In this document: one piece after another, positions 6,147 to 7,142 of the stretch
Layout of the letters: every line of letters starts with the position of its first letter
Position numbering within the stretch: position 1 is the first letter of the stretch
Assembly: GCA_044356825.1 (NCBI GenBank)
Contig: JBIKVM010000150.1
Span: 1 to 7,142, forward strand
Direction: 5' to 3'
Origin: JAUREX01 sp044356825
GTDB lineage: Bacteria > Pseudomonadota > Alphaproteobacteria > Rhodobacterales > Rhodobacteraceae
Length of the DNA stretch: 7,142 nt
Position numbers and translations under genes: made by a program
The notes under the pieces: model-generated
The model's input: only the letters and a program-made list of their open reading frames with translations
Database searches by the model: none
What the model was told of the DNA's origin: nothing

Positions 6147-7115
6147 ATGTTCACCCCCCATGAATTGCAGGCGGCGACGGCGCTCGTGCACCGGCACATG
6201 GCGCCGACCCCGCTCTATGCGTGGCCACAGCTTGAGGCGCGGACCGGTGCGCGGGTCTGGGTCAAGCACGAGAACCACGGACCCACCGGGGCGTTCAAGG
6301 TGCGCGGCGGCATCACCTTCATCGACTGGCTGCGCCGCACCCATCCCGACTGCCCCGGCATCGTGACGGCGACGCGCGGCAATCATGGCCAGTCGCAGGC
6401 GCGCGCCGCCCGCGCGGCGGGGCTGCGCGCCGTCGTCTACGCGCCGCGCGGCAACTCGGTCGAGAAGAACGCCGCGATGCGCGCCTTCGGGGCCGAACTG
6501 CACGAGGTGGGCGATGATTTCGATGCCGCGCGCGAGGCGGCGATGGCGGCGGGCGCGGCCGAGGGCCTCTTTCCCGTCCCGCCCTTCCACCGCGAGCTTG
6601 TCCGCGGGGTCGCCACCTATGCCTGGGAGATGTTCACCGCAAGGCCCGACCTCGACACCGTCTATGTGCCGATCGGCTGCGGCTCGGGCATTTGCGGGGT
6701 GATCGCGGCGCGCGACGCGCTCGGCCTTGCGACCCGCGTCGTCGGGGTGGTGAGCGAGGGCGCCCGCTGCGCCCAGCTTTCGGTCGAGGCTGGCCGCCTG
6801 ATCGAGACGCCCCAGGCGCGCACCTTTGCCGACGGCATGGCCGTACGCGTGCCCGTGCAGGAGGCCTTCGACATCTATGCCCGCGGGGCGGACCGGATCG
6901 TGACGGTCAGCGACGACGCGGTCGCCGAGGCGATCCGGATCTTCTACACCGACACCCACAACCTCGCAGAGGGCGCGGGGGCCGCGCCGCTCGCCGCGCT
7001 GATGTCCGAGCGGGAGCGGATGGCGGGGCGCGAGGTCGGCGTCATCCTCTGCGGCGGCAACATCGACACCGGCTGGATGCGCACCATCCTCGCGGGCGGC
7101 ACGCCCCGGGTCTGA
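6147..7115 (+). CDS. PLP-dependent threonine/serine dehydratase-like enzyme
   Basis: A 322-residue cytoplasmic enzyme of PLP fold type II. The cofactor lysine is K51 in KHENHGPTGAFKVRGG (40-55). N79 in RGNHGQ (77-82) should contact the cofactor ring oxygen. The phosphate-holding loop is GCGSG (177-181) in place of the usual glycine-rich GGGG. C302 in LCGGNID sits where most relatives have Ser or Cys facing the pyridine nitrogen. The expected reaction is deamination of threonine or serine to 2-oxobutyrate or pyruvate, but relatives act on other hydroxy amino acids (hydroxyaspartate, hydroxyectoine-pathway intermediates), so the substrate is open. There is no C-terminal ACT domain, so isoleucine feedback as in biosynthetic IlvA is unlikely; the length fits catabolic types. 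GGAG (6137-6140), 6 nt before the ATG, is a strong ribosome site. It is the second gene after DUF2125. Confidence 0.88.
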   Translation: MFTPHELQAATALVHRHMAPTPLYAWPQLEARTGARVWVKHENHGPTGAFKVRGGITFIDWLRRTHPDCPGIVTATRGNHGQSQARAARAAGLRAVVYAPRGNSVEKNAAMRAFGAELHEVGDDFDAAREAAMAAGAAEGLFPVPPFHRELVRGVATYAWEMFTARPDLDTVYVPIGCGSGICGVIAARDALGLATRVVGVVSEGARCAQLSVEAGRLIETPQARTFADGMAVRVPVQEAFDIYARGADRIVTVSDDAVAEAIRIFYTDTHNLAEGAGAAPLAALMSERERMAGREVGVILCGGNIDTGWMRTILAGGTPRV

Positions 7116-7124
7116 CCCCGGGCG
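7102..7124 (+). terminator. GC-rich hairpin across the dehydratase stop codon
   Basis: CGCCC (7102-7106) pairs with GGGCG (7120-7124) and GGG (7108-7110) with CCC (7117-7119), leaving one bulged C and a 6-nt loop that contains the TGA stop. The stem is strong, but no T-run follows (CGCCTATTCC), so it is not a standard intrinsic terminator. It may stabilise the 3' end or be chance in GC-rich DNA. Confidence 0.25.
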
Positions 7125-7142
7125 CGCCTATTCCGCAGTCAG

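Noticed and set aside
4515..6959. 814-codon minus-strand open frame across chaC, DUF2125 and the dehydratase
   Set aside because: It runs antisense to two well-supported genes and in another frame of chaC. Its Arg/Gly/His-rich translation has no family likeness; long shadow frames are common in GC-rich DNA.

Overview
The window is GC-rich (roughly two thirds G+C by eye) and looks like an ordinary chromosomal stretch of an alphaproteobacterium, most likely a member of the Rhodobacterales. The evidence is a DUF2125 protein, a combined stator-like pair (MotA/TolQ/ExbB type plus a MotB/OmpA-type protein), and tight gene packing with GC-rich third codon positions. No RNA gene, CRISPR array, insertion sequence or prophage gene was seen.

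Layout, left to right. Positions 1-243 hold the possible 5' end of a leftward gene running off the edge, and a divergent promoter region whose two -35 elements overlap. Positions 244-1140 (+) encode a WYL-domain transcription regulator with an N-terminal helix-turn-helix. Its 3' end overlaps, tail to tail, a small tandem-CDGSH iron-sulfur protein (1125-1358, -). Next on the minus strand comes a two-gene stator-like module: an inner-membrane MotA/TolQ/ExbB-type protein (3250-4422) followed 3 nt later by a 607-residue MotB/OmpA-type protein (1423-3246) with a very long coiled coil. Upstream of it, on the same strand, is a ChaC-type gamma-glutamylcyclotransferase (4490-5074). A 67-bp divergent spacer separates this leftward block from a rightward pair: a membrane-anchored DUF2125 protein (5142-6134) and, 12 nt later, a PLP-dependent threonine/serine dehydratase-like enzyme (6147-7115). 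A GC-rich hairpin spans the last stop codon.

How they may work together. The two stator-like proteins almost certainly form one complex: an ion-driven membrane unit whose second subunit reaches peptidoglycan through its OmpA-like domain. The cytoplasmic ChaC (glutathione breakdown) and CDGSH (2Fe-2S) proteins are on the same strand, but a good promoter candidate in front of the stator pair suggests that the pair can be transcribed on its own. DUF2125 and the dehydratase probably share a transcript, though no functional link is visible.

The most interesting object is the stator-like pair. It is not flagellar, not a standard Tol/Exb system, and no Zorya effector genes lie beside it. Its coiled coil is longer than the periplasm is wide. 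Nothing else here clearly amounts to a new system.
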